From: Draconibacterium sp.
GTDB lineage: Bacteria > Bacteroidota > Bacteroidia > Bacteroidales > Prolixibacteraceae
DNA length: 63,538 bases
Assembly (NCBI GenBank): GCA_016705335.1
Contig: JADIYN010000038.1
Location: 1 to 63,538, forward strand
Reading direction: 5' to 3'
Shown: positions 56,905 through 63,538 of the stretch, one piece after another
How the letters are laid out: the number at the start of each line of letters is the position of its first letter
Numbering within the stretch: position 1 is the first letter of the stretch
Program-made: the position numbers and the translations under genes
Notes under the pieces: model-generated
What the model was told of the DNA's origin: nothing
What the model saw: the letters and a program-made list of their open reading frames with translations, nothing else
Database searches by the model: none

Positions 56905-57183
56905 TCCGGCAATAGTTTTTCTAAAATCCATATCTCAGTTTTCAACCCTTCAAAGTTGTTTCCTGCATGCAAACAGCCAACCCCTTTTCCCCTTTTCCCT
57001 TTCCTTCACAGAAACCCTGAACTCTAAACTGATCAGGTCAGTATATTCAAATGCGCAGGATTTGTTATTGAAACTTCGTCTTCCAACTTTCTTTTCTAAC
57101 TTTAAACCCGGAACACTAAAACCGGTGTACACTTAAATAAATCAGCAACTGAAACAATTACTTTTAAGTCAAATGATATAACC

Positions 57184-58032
57184 ATGAATAGTATAGAATT
57201 GATGAATTTATACTGGACAACTTCAGGAATATTTCCGGGGCAGGGTGAAATTAGCAGGTTTGAATTTAAGGATAGGGTTGAAGCCTCTGCCAAAGCCGGT
57301 TTTAAAGGTATCGGAATCTGGCATACCGACCTGGAACACACCCTTCAGCAGAGATCGCTAAAAGAAATGAAAAGAATTTTGGATGACAACGGTATAAAAC
57401 ATATTGAACTTGAGTTTATCAGCGACTGGTTTCTTGATGGGGCAAGAAAAGCGGAATCAGACAGCCGCAGGAAAAGATTGTTTGAAGCCTCCGAAATTTT
57501 ACAAGCTAAGCACGTGAAAGTGGGTGACTTTTACAGCTCGGTTTGTCCGATACCAAAAATTATCGATTCGTTTACAGAATTATGTACCGAAGCTGATAAA
57601 TTTGGGGCCACCATCGGTTTTGAAATTATGGGTTGCGCCATGATCAACAACATAAAAGACGCCGTAACAATGGTTGAAAAAGCAGGAGTGAATAACGGCG
57701 GTTTAATCATTGATATATACCAGGTCGCAAATCTCGGCATCACCTGCGGGGAAATCAGCAGCATTCCCCTGAAGTATCTAATCAGTGTCGAATTAAACGA
57801 CGGAACAATGCCCGGAAGCCCCAATTATGATCCTGACAACAGAAATTTCTGCGGCGAAGGGGAATATGATATCAAAGGTTTTATAAACTGTGTGATGAAC
57901 ATGGGTTATACAGGACCGTGGGCGGTAGAAATCATTTCTGAGAAACTGTCAAAGTTACAATTGAATGAAATGTGTACAAGAGCATTCAACACTTCCATGG
58001 CCGAATTCAATATTTTACAAACAAGTCAGTAA
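57184..58032 (+). CDS. Sugar phosphate isomerase/epimerase family (AP endonuclease 2-like TIM barrel)
   Basis: 282 aa, intact, with no signal peptide. A xylose-isomerase-like TIM barrel: FKDRVEASAKAGFKGIGIWHTDLEH, KHIELEFISDWF, IGFEIMGCA (metal-binding Glu), GLIIDIYQVA (Asp and the following strand), VELNDGT and GPWAVEIISEK (Glu). These are the four acidic metal ligands expected in this superfamily. Substrates range from inosose and hydroxypyruvate to ketohexoses; which one cannot be told. The preceding 279 bp hold no gene. It may work with the ThuA-like genes downstream, a set that often accompanies keto-sugar catabolism in Bacteroidota. Confidence 0.85.
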   Translation: MNSIELMNLYWTTSGIFPGQGEISRFEFKDRVEASAKAGFKGIGIWHTDLEHTLQQRSLKEMKRILDDNGIKHIELEFISDWFLDGARKAESDSRRKRLFEASEILQAKHVKVGDFYSSVCPIPKIIDSFTELCTEADKFGATIGFEIMGCAMINNIKDAVTMVEKAGVNNGGLIIDIYQVANLGITCGEISSIPLKYLISVELNDGTMPGSPNYDPDNRNFCGEGEYDIKGFINCVMNMGYTGPWAVEIISEKLSKLQLNEMCTRAFNTSMAEFNILQTSQ

Positions 58033-58148
58033 AACCTGCCTTGTATAAAAGTTCACGTTAAATTTCATGCCTGTAATTTTATATGAAGTTGGGTATAGCA
58101 AATAATCATAAAAGCAAGACGGAACATAAAACTGTCGAATTTAAATAA

Positions 58149-58911
58149 ATGAAAAAAATTCAGTTCCTTTTTATTTTTTTTGGAGTCATCTTCAGTTGCT
58201 TTAATAGTTTGGCGATTCAGCCCGGGAAAATAAATGTACTTGTGCTAACTGAACGGGGCGGGCAGCACGAGAGTTTTGTGCGTGCAGCTTTTCAATGGCT
58301 AACGCAGGAAAAGGAAAAACTGAACATTGAATGGACAGAAATCAATAATACAAAACCCGTTAACGATTCGTATCTCAAACAGTTTGAATTGATCATTCAA
58401 CTTGATTTTCCGCCTTACTCCTGGACACAGGATGCCGAAAAGCTTTTATCTCTTATATCGAAGAAGGACGTGGTGGGTGGATTGGATTTCATCATGCCAC
58501 ATTACTTGGCGAATTTGACGGTTACAAAATGTGGAACTGGTTCTCCGAATTTATGGGCGACATTCGTTTTCAGAATTATATTGCACAACTTGCCGATGGT
58601 ACGGTTCGCGTGGAAGACAGCAGTCACCCGGTGATGCAGGGAGTATCGGCAAAATTTATGCTCAGGGCCGATGGTGGTACACCTTTAACAAATCGCCGCG
58701 GCCAAATGTGCACGTTTTAGCCAATGTTGACGAAGATTCCTACTCTCCGCAAACCGATATTAAAATGGGTGATCATCCGGTTGTTTGGGTAAACGAGCAG
58801 AAAAAAGCACGAAATGTATATTTCCTGATGGGCCACAGCAACAGGCTTTTCGAATCGGAAGATTTTAAAACCATGTTTGCCAATGCAATAATCTGGGCCG
58901 GAAATAAATAA
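58149..58911 (+). CDS. ThuA-domain protein, secreted, two frameshifts
   Basis: About 254 aa after restoring one T at 58444-58447 (gives EKLFISYIEEGRGGWIGFHHATLLGEFDG) and one G at 58673-58674 (gives WYTFNKSPRPNVHVLANVDEDSY). The signal peptide is 1-23 (MKKIQFLFIFFGVIFSCFNSLA). It has a class I glutamine amidotransferase-like ThuA fold without a catalytic Cys: LVLTERGGQHESFVRAAF, ELIIQLDFPPYSW, GGWIGFHHA, DGTVRVEDSSHPVMQGV, DHPVVWVNEQKKARNVYFLMGHSNRLF. ThuA proteins are linked to trehalose and other disaccharide use, and some act in 3-keto-sugar pathways. A second member follows at 59201. Confidence 0.82.
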
Positions 58912-59046
58912 ATAAATAGGGTTTAATTGAAAATCAGATATGCTTGAAAAACATGTCACACTGCGCATTCGGAGTTTGCATAAACAAACTTCTACTATGT
59001 TCAGATCAACTAAGTAATTCGAATGATTAAATGTAGTATTTATATT

Positions 59047-59140
59047 TATGCAACCCCTAAATCCCTAAAGGGGACTTTAGCATCTTCCGGGAGTGTACAA
59101 GGTTCGGAACGGTAGCCCCCTTTAGGGGGTTGGGGGTAAA
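59047..59140. repeat. Intergenic inverted-repeat element (CCCTAAAGGGG type)
   Basis: Left arm CAACCCCTAAATCCCTAAAG then GGGACTTT; right arm GCCCCCTTTAGGGGGTTGGG on the same strand. The arms are reverse complements apart from scattered mismatches. Same type as the element at 2966-3046. It separates the two ThuA genes. Confidence 0.6.
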
Positions 59141-59200
59141 AATGTGACAACATATTATTTCAATTACCTAAGAATTAATAACAAATAAAACAAATTAGCA

Positions 59201-60013
59201 ATGAAACTAAAAAACATCCTTTTCAGCATTTTAATCCTTTTTACAACTGTTTATTCACAGGCGCAGAATAATGGCCAGTACCCTGCAAATTACGCAGGCG
59301 CTCCCCGTTTTAAGGCGCTGATTTATTACACAACGCAGGCCGAAAGCGACCATGTGGTTTTTGCACAGCAAACCGTCGCGTTTTTTAAAAAACTAACCTG
59401 GGGCGAAGGCTTTATTCTTGATGTTACCACCGACTTTTCGGAATACAACTACACCAAATTAATGGAATACGACATTGTTATTATGCCCGATGGTATGCCG
59501 GGCAGTGAAGCCGAACGCTGGGTTTTTGAAAAGTACATGGAAAATGGGGGAGGCTGGCTTGGCTTTCATGCCTCGGCGTACAACGACAAATCGACAAACT
59601 GGCCCTGGCTTATAAATTTTTTGGGAGGCGGTGTTTTTTACTGTAACAACTGGCCGCCGCAACCTGTACTGGCTGAAGTTGACAATAACACACATCCTGT
59701 CACCAAAAATCTTCCGGGCTCTTTTGTGGTTCCGGCAAGCGAATGGTATCAATGGAATCCCAGTCCGCGGCTAAACAGCGATGTGGAGGTGCTGCTTTCC
59801 ATTTCGCCAAAAAACTACCCGCTGGGAATAAAAGATGTGGTGAGTTTTGGCGACTGGCCCATTGTGTGGACAAACAAAAAATACCGGATGATTTACATGA
59901 ACATGGGGCATGGCGACGAAGAATATACCGATGCAACTCAAAAGCTTTTATTTATCAACGCATTTCGCTGGGTGGTAAGCCGCAACCCCAATGGAGATCC
60001 GTTTAAAAAATAA
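59201..60013 (+). CDS. ThuA-domain protein, secreted, second member
   Basis: 270 aa, intact, signal peptide 1-21 (MKLKNILFSILILFTTVYSQA). The ThuA-like fold shows FKALIYYTTQAESDHVVFAQQ, YTKLMEYDIVIMPDGMPGSEAERWVFEKYMENGGGWLGFHASAYND (the GGGxxGxHxs core), THPVTKNLPGSFVVPASEWYQW and GDWPIVWTNKKYRMIYMNMGHG. It resembles the protein at 58149 in fold but not closely in sequence, so an old duplication or separate recruitment is likely. Exported ThuA proteins often sit beside sugar oxidoreductases. Here the company is a sugar isomerase and a GH5. Confidence 0.85.
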   Translation: MKLKNILFSILILFTTVYSQAQNNGQYPANYAGAPRFKALIYYTTQAESDHVVFAQQTVAFFKKLTWGEGFILDVTTDFSEYNYTKLMEYDIVIMPDGMPGSEAERWVFEKYMENGGGWLGFHASAYNDKSTNWPWLINFLGGGVFYCNNWPPQPVLAEVDNNTHPVTKNLPGSFVVPASEWYQWNPSPRLNSDVEVLLSISPKNYPLGIKDVVSFGDWPIVWTNKKYRMIYMNMGHGDEEYTDATQKLLFINAFRWVVSRNPNGDPFKK

Positions 60014-60106
60014 CTTTTTGTGATGAAAGTAAGTATTTCCAATTTCATACCTTTTCAAGTCTCAAAACTTTGAATGTGATATGAAAAATCTTTAACAGAT
60101 ACAACG

Positions 60107-61174
60107 ATGCCAGCAAAATCAAAAACTCTTTTATTCCTGTTAGTAATAACCTTTGTTTTTATACAATGCCAGCAACGCATCACAAATGAGGCGTTTTCTT
60201 TCGATAAAATATATTACTATGCGATACAGGAAGATGTCGCAAAAATTGTAAACGCGATTAATTCCATCCCTGATGACAGCTTGTCCTCAGACCAAAAAGA
60301 AATTAAAGAAAAGTACATATCACGATTTCAAACTAAAACAGAAAAATTCGATTTTAAAACCCGGGATTCGCTAATTAATAACGTCCTGACCATCTTTCAA
60401 AATTACTGGAGCGACGTTTTAATGAAAAAGAAATCGTTAAGAGAATCTGAGAAGGAAAATGGATTGCTAATGGTAAAATACTTTCAATCCAACTTTTTCA
60501 AAAACGGGCAAGTATCAGAAAATGAGATCAAAGTTGAAAATATTACTTCCATTTTAAGTAATCTGCTCAGGCAAAATGGTTATTACCCGCGGATTGACAG
60601 AACAGGTAATATTTTGGATTTGATTATCTGGACAAAACAATCAAAAGAAATTTATACTGTAAATTTAGCAGATACTACAGTAAATGTTCCTGTTGTTTTT
60701 ATTGATAGTACCATCACACTTGGTTGGGAAGGATATGCCACATTTGACCATTTTTACCCGGGAGGCTGGACCGGAGGTGATACCTTGTATTGCATAAAAA
60801 AAGACTATGATATTAACAGTGAGAAATTTAAGGTAAGTTATTTAACACATGAAACTCAACATTTAATTGACTTCAGGATTTATTCCGGAATTTCAGGTTG
60901 GCCTGCTGAATACAGGGCAAAACTTGCAGAATTGTCTGTGGCTGAAAAAACGGTTTATGATTTAACAAATGCGTTTCTTAAGGGACACAAAAATGATTCA
61001 CGTTTAACTCATCCTTATGCAGAGTATAGGGTAATTGGGAATTTATCAAAAGAAATTTTCAACGAAAAATTTGTAACAGATACTTTAAGATGGAAAGTGA
61101 TTTCATACCTCGAAATAAACAATGCTTCCAGAAAATTATTAAAACAAAATTCAATACATCTTAAGAAAAAATAA
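60107..61174 (+). CDS. Putative zinc metallopeptidase lipoprotein (HExxH)
   Basis: 355 aa, intact. Lipoprotein signal (MPAKSKTLLFLLVITFVFIQC). Residues about 30-200 are helical and polar with no recognised domain. The C-terminal part has VSYLTHETQHLIDFRIYSG, an HExxH zinc motif (H248-E249-T250-Q251-H252), followed by WPAEYRAKLAELS, where E268 sits about 16 residues after the second His and is a good third ligand. The pattern H-E-x-x-H-x16-E-Y-R-A-K resembles gluzincin-like peptidases in which the helix with the third ligand is E-(F/Y)-R-A. I know of no named family for it. The start codon at 60107 gives the cleanest signal. Confidence 0.6.
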   Translation: MPAKSKTLLFLLVITFVFIQCQQRITNEAFSFDKIYYYAIQEDVAKIVNAINSIPDDSLSSDQKEIKEKYISRFQTKTEKFDFKTRDSLINNVLTIFQNYWSDVLMKKKSLRESEKENGLLMVKYFQSNFFKNGQVSENEIKVENITSILSNLLRQNGYYPRIDRTGNILDLIIWTKQSKEIYTVNLADTTVNVPVVFIDSTITLGWEGYATFDHFYPGGWTGGDTLYCIKKDYDINSEKFKVSYLTHETQHLIDFRIYSGISGWPAEYRAKLAELSVAEKTVYDLTNAFLKGHKNDSRLTHPYAEYRVIGNLSKEIFNEKFVTDTLRWKVISYLEINNASRKLLKQNSIHLKKK

Positions 61175-61230
61175 AAGCTCAGCAACCTCAGGATTTACTT
61201 ACTTTGCAATCCTTATTCAAATTTTTAACC

Positions 61231-62566
61231 ATGAAAACATATTCCTTTTTAAAGTTATACTACTGATATTCCTTTTTTCATATAATAGTTTTGCACAGGT
61301 TTCAAGGCCGGAATACAATTCGGGCAAGGGATTTTTTGTACTCGATGGAAAATTGTACGATGCAGGTGGAAATGAATTTATTCCGGTTGGTGCAAATTCA
61401 GCGGTATTCTGGCAATCAGAGGCAAATGGAATGAAATCGTTTCCGGATATGAAAAAAGCAGGTGCCAACAGTGTTCGCATTGTTTCCGTTACAAATGATG
61501 CAGTCAATTCGTGGTCGTGGCAAAGCAGTTTTACAAAACAAAAGCATGTGTGAAAGCGAGTGTGGATAACAAGTTGATCCCCATTCTTGAGTTTCACGAT
61601 GTTACCTGCGGAAACGGTTATGATGATGATAAAGATGGAAAAAACCTGAAAAAATGTGTGGATTACTGGTGCACACCCAACCTGGTGTCGCTCTGCAATG
61701 AATATGAAAAATACCTGATTGTGAATGTAGCCAACGAATGGGGGCCGACAAATTCAGGGTGGCGCGATGGTTATAAAAAGGCAATTACCGCAATGCGGGC
61801 CGCTGGAATTAAAAATACCATCTTAATTGATGCCGGTGGTTGCGGACAAAACCCGGCCACACTAATTAATTATGCCCAGGAACTCCTTGATTTTGACCCT
61901 GAAAAGAACATCCTGTTTGCCATTCACTTTTACGGAGTTTGGATGACAAAAGAAAAAAGCAAGGCCAGTTGGCAGTTTTATGTGGAAGATTACCTGCAGA
62001 TGTTTAAAACCAAAAAGTTGCCGGTTATTGTTGGCGAATTTGGTTGGACCGGCGCTCCCGATAACTTTACTCTTTACGACCCAAAAAAGATTATTTCGGA
62101 ATGCAATCAACATGGAATCGGCTGGTTATTTTGGGCATGGAACAGCCAAACCGATGAAACCTATTATAACATTGTTGCCAACTACACCAAAGGGTTTTCA
62201 ACCGATAACGATTTAACGGAACATGGAAAATACATTGTAAATCAATTCCGGGAAAACGCAAAAGAAGCAAAGTCATTCACAATAACTTCTTCCGGCAATC
62301 CTGAACTTGAAGTTGGCCAAACCTTCCTGCTGTACCCCAATCCTTTGAATTTAGGCACATTAAATATCGATTACAGAAATACGGGAAAAGAGAAAATCAG
62401 TCAAATCCGGATTAACAATTCGCACGGTTGTATGGTTAAAAAAATAGAAATTAACGATGAGATGCCATACCAGCTGCAGTTACATGACATCCCTTCCGGA
62501 GCCTATTTTGTGCAATTCATCAGCGATGCAGGAAATTTCAGCAGTAAGTTGATCATCATGAATTAA
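61231..62566 (+). CDS. GH5 family glycosidase with T9SS sorting domain, two frameshifts
   Basis: About 445 aa after restoring one A at 61251-61253 (MKTYSFLKVILLIFLFSYNSFAQ, a signal peptide) and one A at 61540-61543 (SSFTKQKACVKASVDNKLIPILEFHDVT). The TIM barrel has the GH5 catalytic pair: acid/base E170 in NVANEWGP and nucleophile E270 in PVIVGEFGW. FAIHFYGVW and GIGWLFWAWN also match. It resembles mannanase/cellulase-type members. A C-terminal type A sorting domain (YPNPLNLGTLNIDYR...SGAYFVQF...SKLIIMN) directs it through type IX secretion. Cleavage of a beta-mannan or beta-glucan outside the cell is likely. Confidence 0.87.
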
Positions 62567-62644
62567 TAACTGACCCGTTTACAAAAATCGGGACAAGCTC
62601 TCCGGAAACGTGACGAAAACCCGCACCCGAAACTCTGAACTTTG

Positions 62645-62662
62645 TCCCGATAGCTATCGGGA
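62645..62662. repeat. CCCGAT hairpin in the gap before the EcsC gene
   Basis: TCCCGATAGCTATCGGGA is a perfect 18-bp palindrome, the fourth member of the (C)CCCGAT-N4-ATCGGG(G) hairpins in the window. It sits between two convergent genes and may help end transcription. The rest of 62567-62745 is low-complexity (CTTTAAACTTTAAAC) with no gene. Confidence 0.6.
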
Positions 62663-62745
62663 TGAACTCTAACCCAGTACCTGCCTACTGCTTACTGCTG
62701 CTAATAACTGGTTTGACCCGTAACCCGAACTTTAAACCTTAAACT

Positions 62746-63486
62746 TTAAACTTTCAACTTTAAACTCCCTCCTCCAGAACTCCTCATCCGATAAGCATTC
62801 ATCGCCGTTTTTCCCAATTTGTTAATCAGGCGCGAGTTAACCACAAAACCAACAGGTGCGCCAATGATGGGTATCAGTTGGGCCATTTTTGCGAGGTCGA
62901 TATAGTCGCGGTATTCCTGCTGAAAATTTCGCCAGTCAAACTGATGGATATCATCCGGAAGTTCTTTGCTTTTCTGATCCCAGTCAACCATTTTGAGGTA
63001 AACATTTCGCCTGTGTACATGACTTGAGAATGCAAGTTCAAAAATATGCAGGATATAAACCCTTTCCTTATAATCTTTTACATTAAACCCATACATCGAA
63101 CAAATATCAAACAGCAGTTTTAGTTTAAGACCAATTAAAATCGGGAAGTCAGCAAAACCCAGCAGTATTCCGCCTGCACCGGTTATTCCCCCTTCAACGG
63201 CAGCCGTGTTTTTGTAAAATTTTATCCGTTGCCTTACAGCATCCTCGTGTTCCTGCATCGTGAGGCCCGACAAAGGTTTGGCTGTAGTATAATGAGCGCC
63301 AAACAAAACCCCGCGTATCATTTGTTTGATGGTTGCTGTAAGAGCCTGGTGTACTTTTTCGGGAATCCACGTATTGATTTTTACCTGTATAGTTTTCGAC
63401 AGTTGGTTGAAAAGCGATGGCTTTTGAAGCATTTGCCTTTGCCACGCCCTTAATTCCGAAAGTATTTCCTGCTGATAATCATTCAT
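62746..63486 (-). CDS. EcsC family protein
   Basis: 246 aa, intact. Starts at 63486 (MNDYQQEILSELRAWQRQMLQKPS). The EcsC block is visible as KVHQALTATIKQMIRGVLFG, AAVEGGITGAGGILLGFADFPILIGLKLKLLFDICSMYGFNV (a hydrophobic, glycine-rich membrane-associated segment), KERVYILHIFELAFSSHVHRRNVY and a second hydrophobic stretch MAQLIPIIGAPVGFVVNSRLINKLG. The family is named after EcsC of Bacillus; its function is unknown and members are probably membrane-associated. TACATTTG on the minus strand (63511-63518) is a good -7 box, with a TTG at the window edge 17 bases upstream as possible -33. Confidence 0.88.
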   Translation of the reverse strand: MNDYQQEILSELRAWQRQMLQKPSLFNQLSKTIQVKINTWIPEKVHQALTATIKQMIRGVLFGAHYTTAKPLSGLTMQEHEDAVRQRIKFYKNTAAVEGGITGAGGILLGFADFPILIGLKLKLLFDICSMYGFNVKDYKERVYILHIFELAFSSHVHRRNVYLKMVDWDQKSKELPDDIHQFDWRNFQQEYRDYIDLAKMAQLIPIIGAPVGFVVNSRLINKLGKTAMNAYRMRSSGGGSLKLKV

Positions 63487-63510
63487 TGTAAACCTGAACC
63501 CGTTTTATTG

Positions 63511-63518
63511 CAAATGTA
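63511..63518 (-). promoter_or_regulatory. Bacteroidota -7 box (TACATTTG) for the ecsC-like gene
   Basis: TACATTTG fits TAnnTTTG on the minus strand, 24 bp before the start at 63486; a TTG lies 17 bases further upstream at the very edge of the window. Confidence 0.5.
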
Positions 63519-63538
63519 ATTATCATTCCAACAGGCAA

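Overview
The window looks like a chromosomal segment of a Bacteroidota bacterium, most likely a polysaccharide-degrading member of the Marinilabiliales/Prolixibacteraceae type (inference from gene content). Supporting signs are type IX secretion (T9SS) tails on two secreted proteins, TAnnTTTG-type -7 promoter boxes, many secreted glycoside hydrolases, DUF2723 and YfhO membrane proteins, and AT-rich intergenic DNA with dispersed palindromic repeats. About 27 coding lesions are visible. Most are single-base losses in homopolymers, and the protein continues cleanly in the next frame. I read these as mainly sequencing or assembly errors and give each such gene its full inferred extent.

Layout. 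(1) 1-0.34 kb: tail of a golvesin/xanthan-lyase-type protein. (2) 0.4-11.7 kb: an efflux operon of TolC-like outer-membrane factor, lipoprotein adaptor, a normal RND pump, a second RND pump whose reading frame runs on into an ABC ATPase (about 1576 aa once one T is restored), and an ABC-2-like membrane protein, closed by a strong terminator. (3) 11.8-13.7 kb, minus strand: a TonB-C-like protein and a membrane-anchored winged-helix regulator. (4) 13.9-14.9 kb: a U32 peptidase-family gene with an internal deletion. (5) 15.0-33.9 kb: a GntR-controlled glycan locus with ROK sugar kinase, two GH92 and one GH38 alpha-mannosidases, a GH2 beta-mannosidase-like enzyme, a GH29 fucosidase, two paralogous six-hairpin glycosidases and a mannose-6-phosphate-isomerase-like protein. 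It fits outside-in dismantling of N-glycans or mannose/fucose-rich glycoproteins. No SusC/SusD pair is present. (6) 34-37.9 kb: an AT-rich, degraded accessory island with two 175-bp direct repeats, small orphan genes, an RHS-like scrap and an AlbA_2/RecG-C-like protein, ending at a tRNA-Gln. (7) 38.2-45.8 kb: DUF2723 protein, POT transporter, 3-methyladenine DNA glycosylase, YfhO protein. (8) 45.9-56.9 kb: a surface-polysaccharide cluster with flippase, glycosyltransferases, methyltransferases and a wbpI-E-D-B-like set for UDP-ManNAc3NAcA-type sugars. A GxxExxY gene flanked by inverted repeats sits inside the set. (9) 57.2-62.6 kb: sugar isomerase, two ThuA-like proteins, a putative HExxH lipoprotein and a GH5 enzyme with a T9SS tail. 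(10) an EcsC-family gene on the minus strand at the right edge.

The most unusual feature is the RND-ABC fusion between 6.3 and 11.0 kb. The next most interesting are the inverted-repeat-flanked GxxExxY gene inside the sugar operon and the repeat-flanked cassette region near 35 kb.
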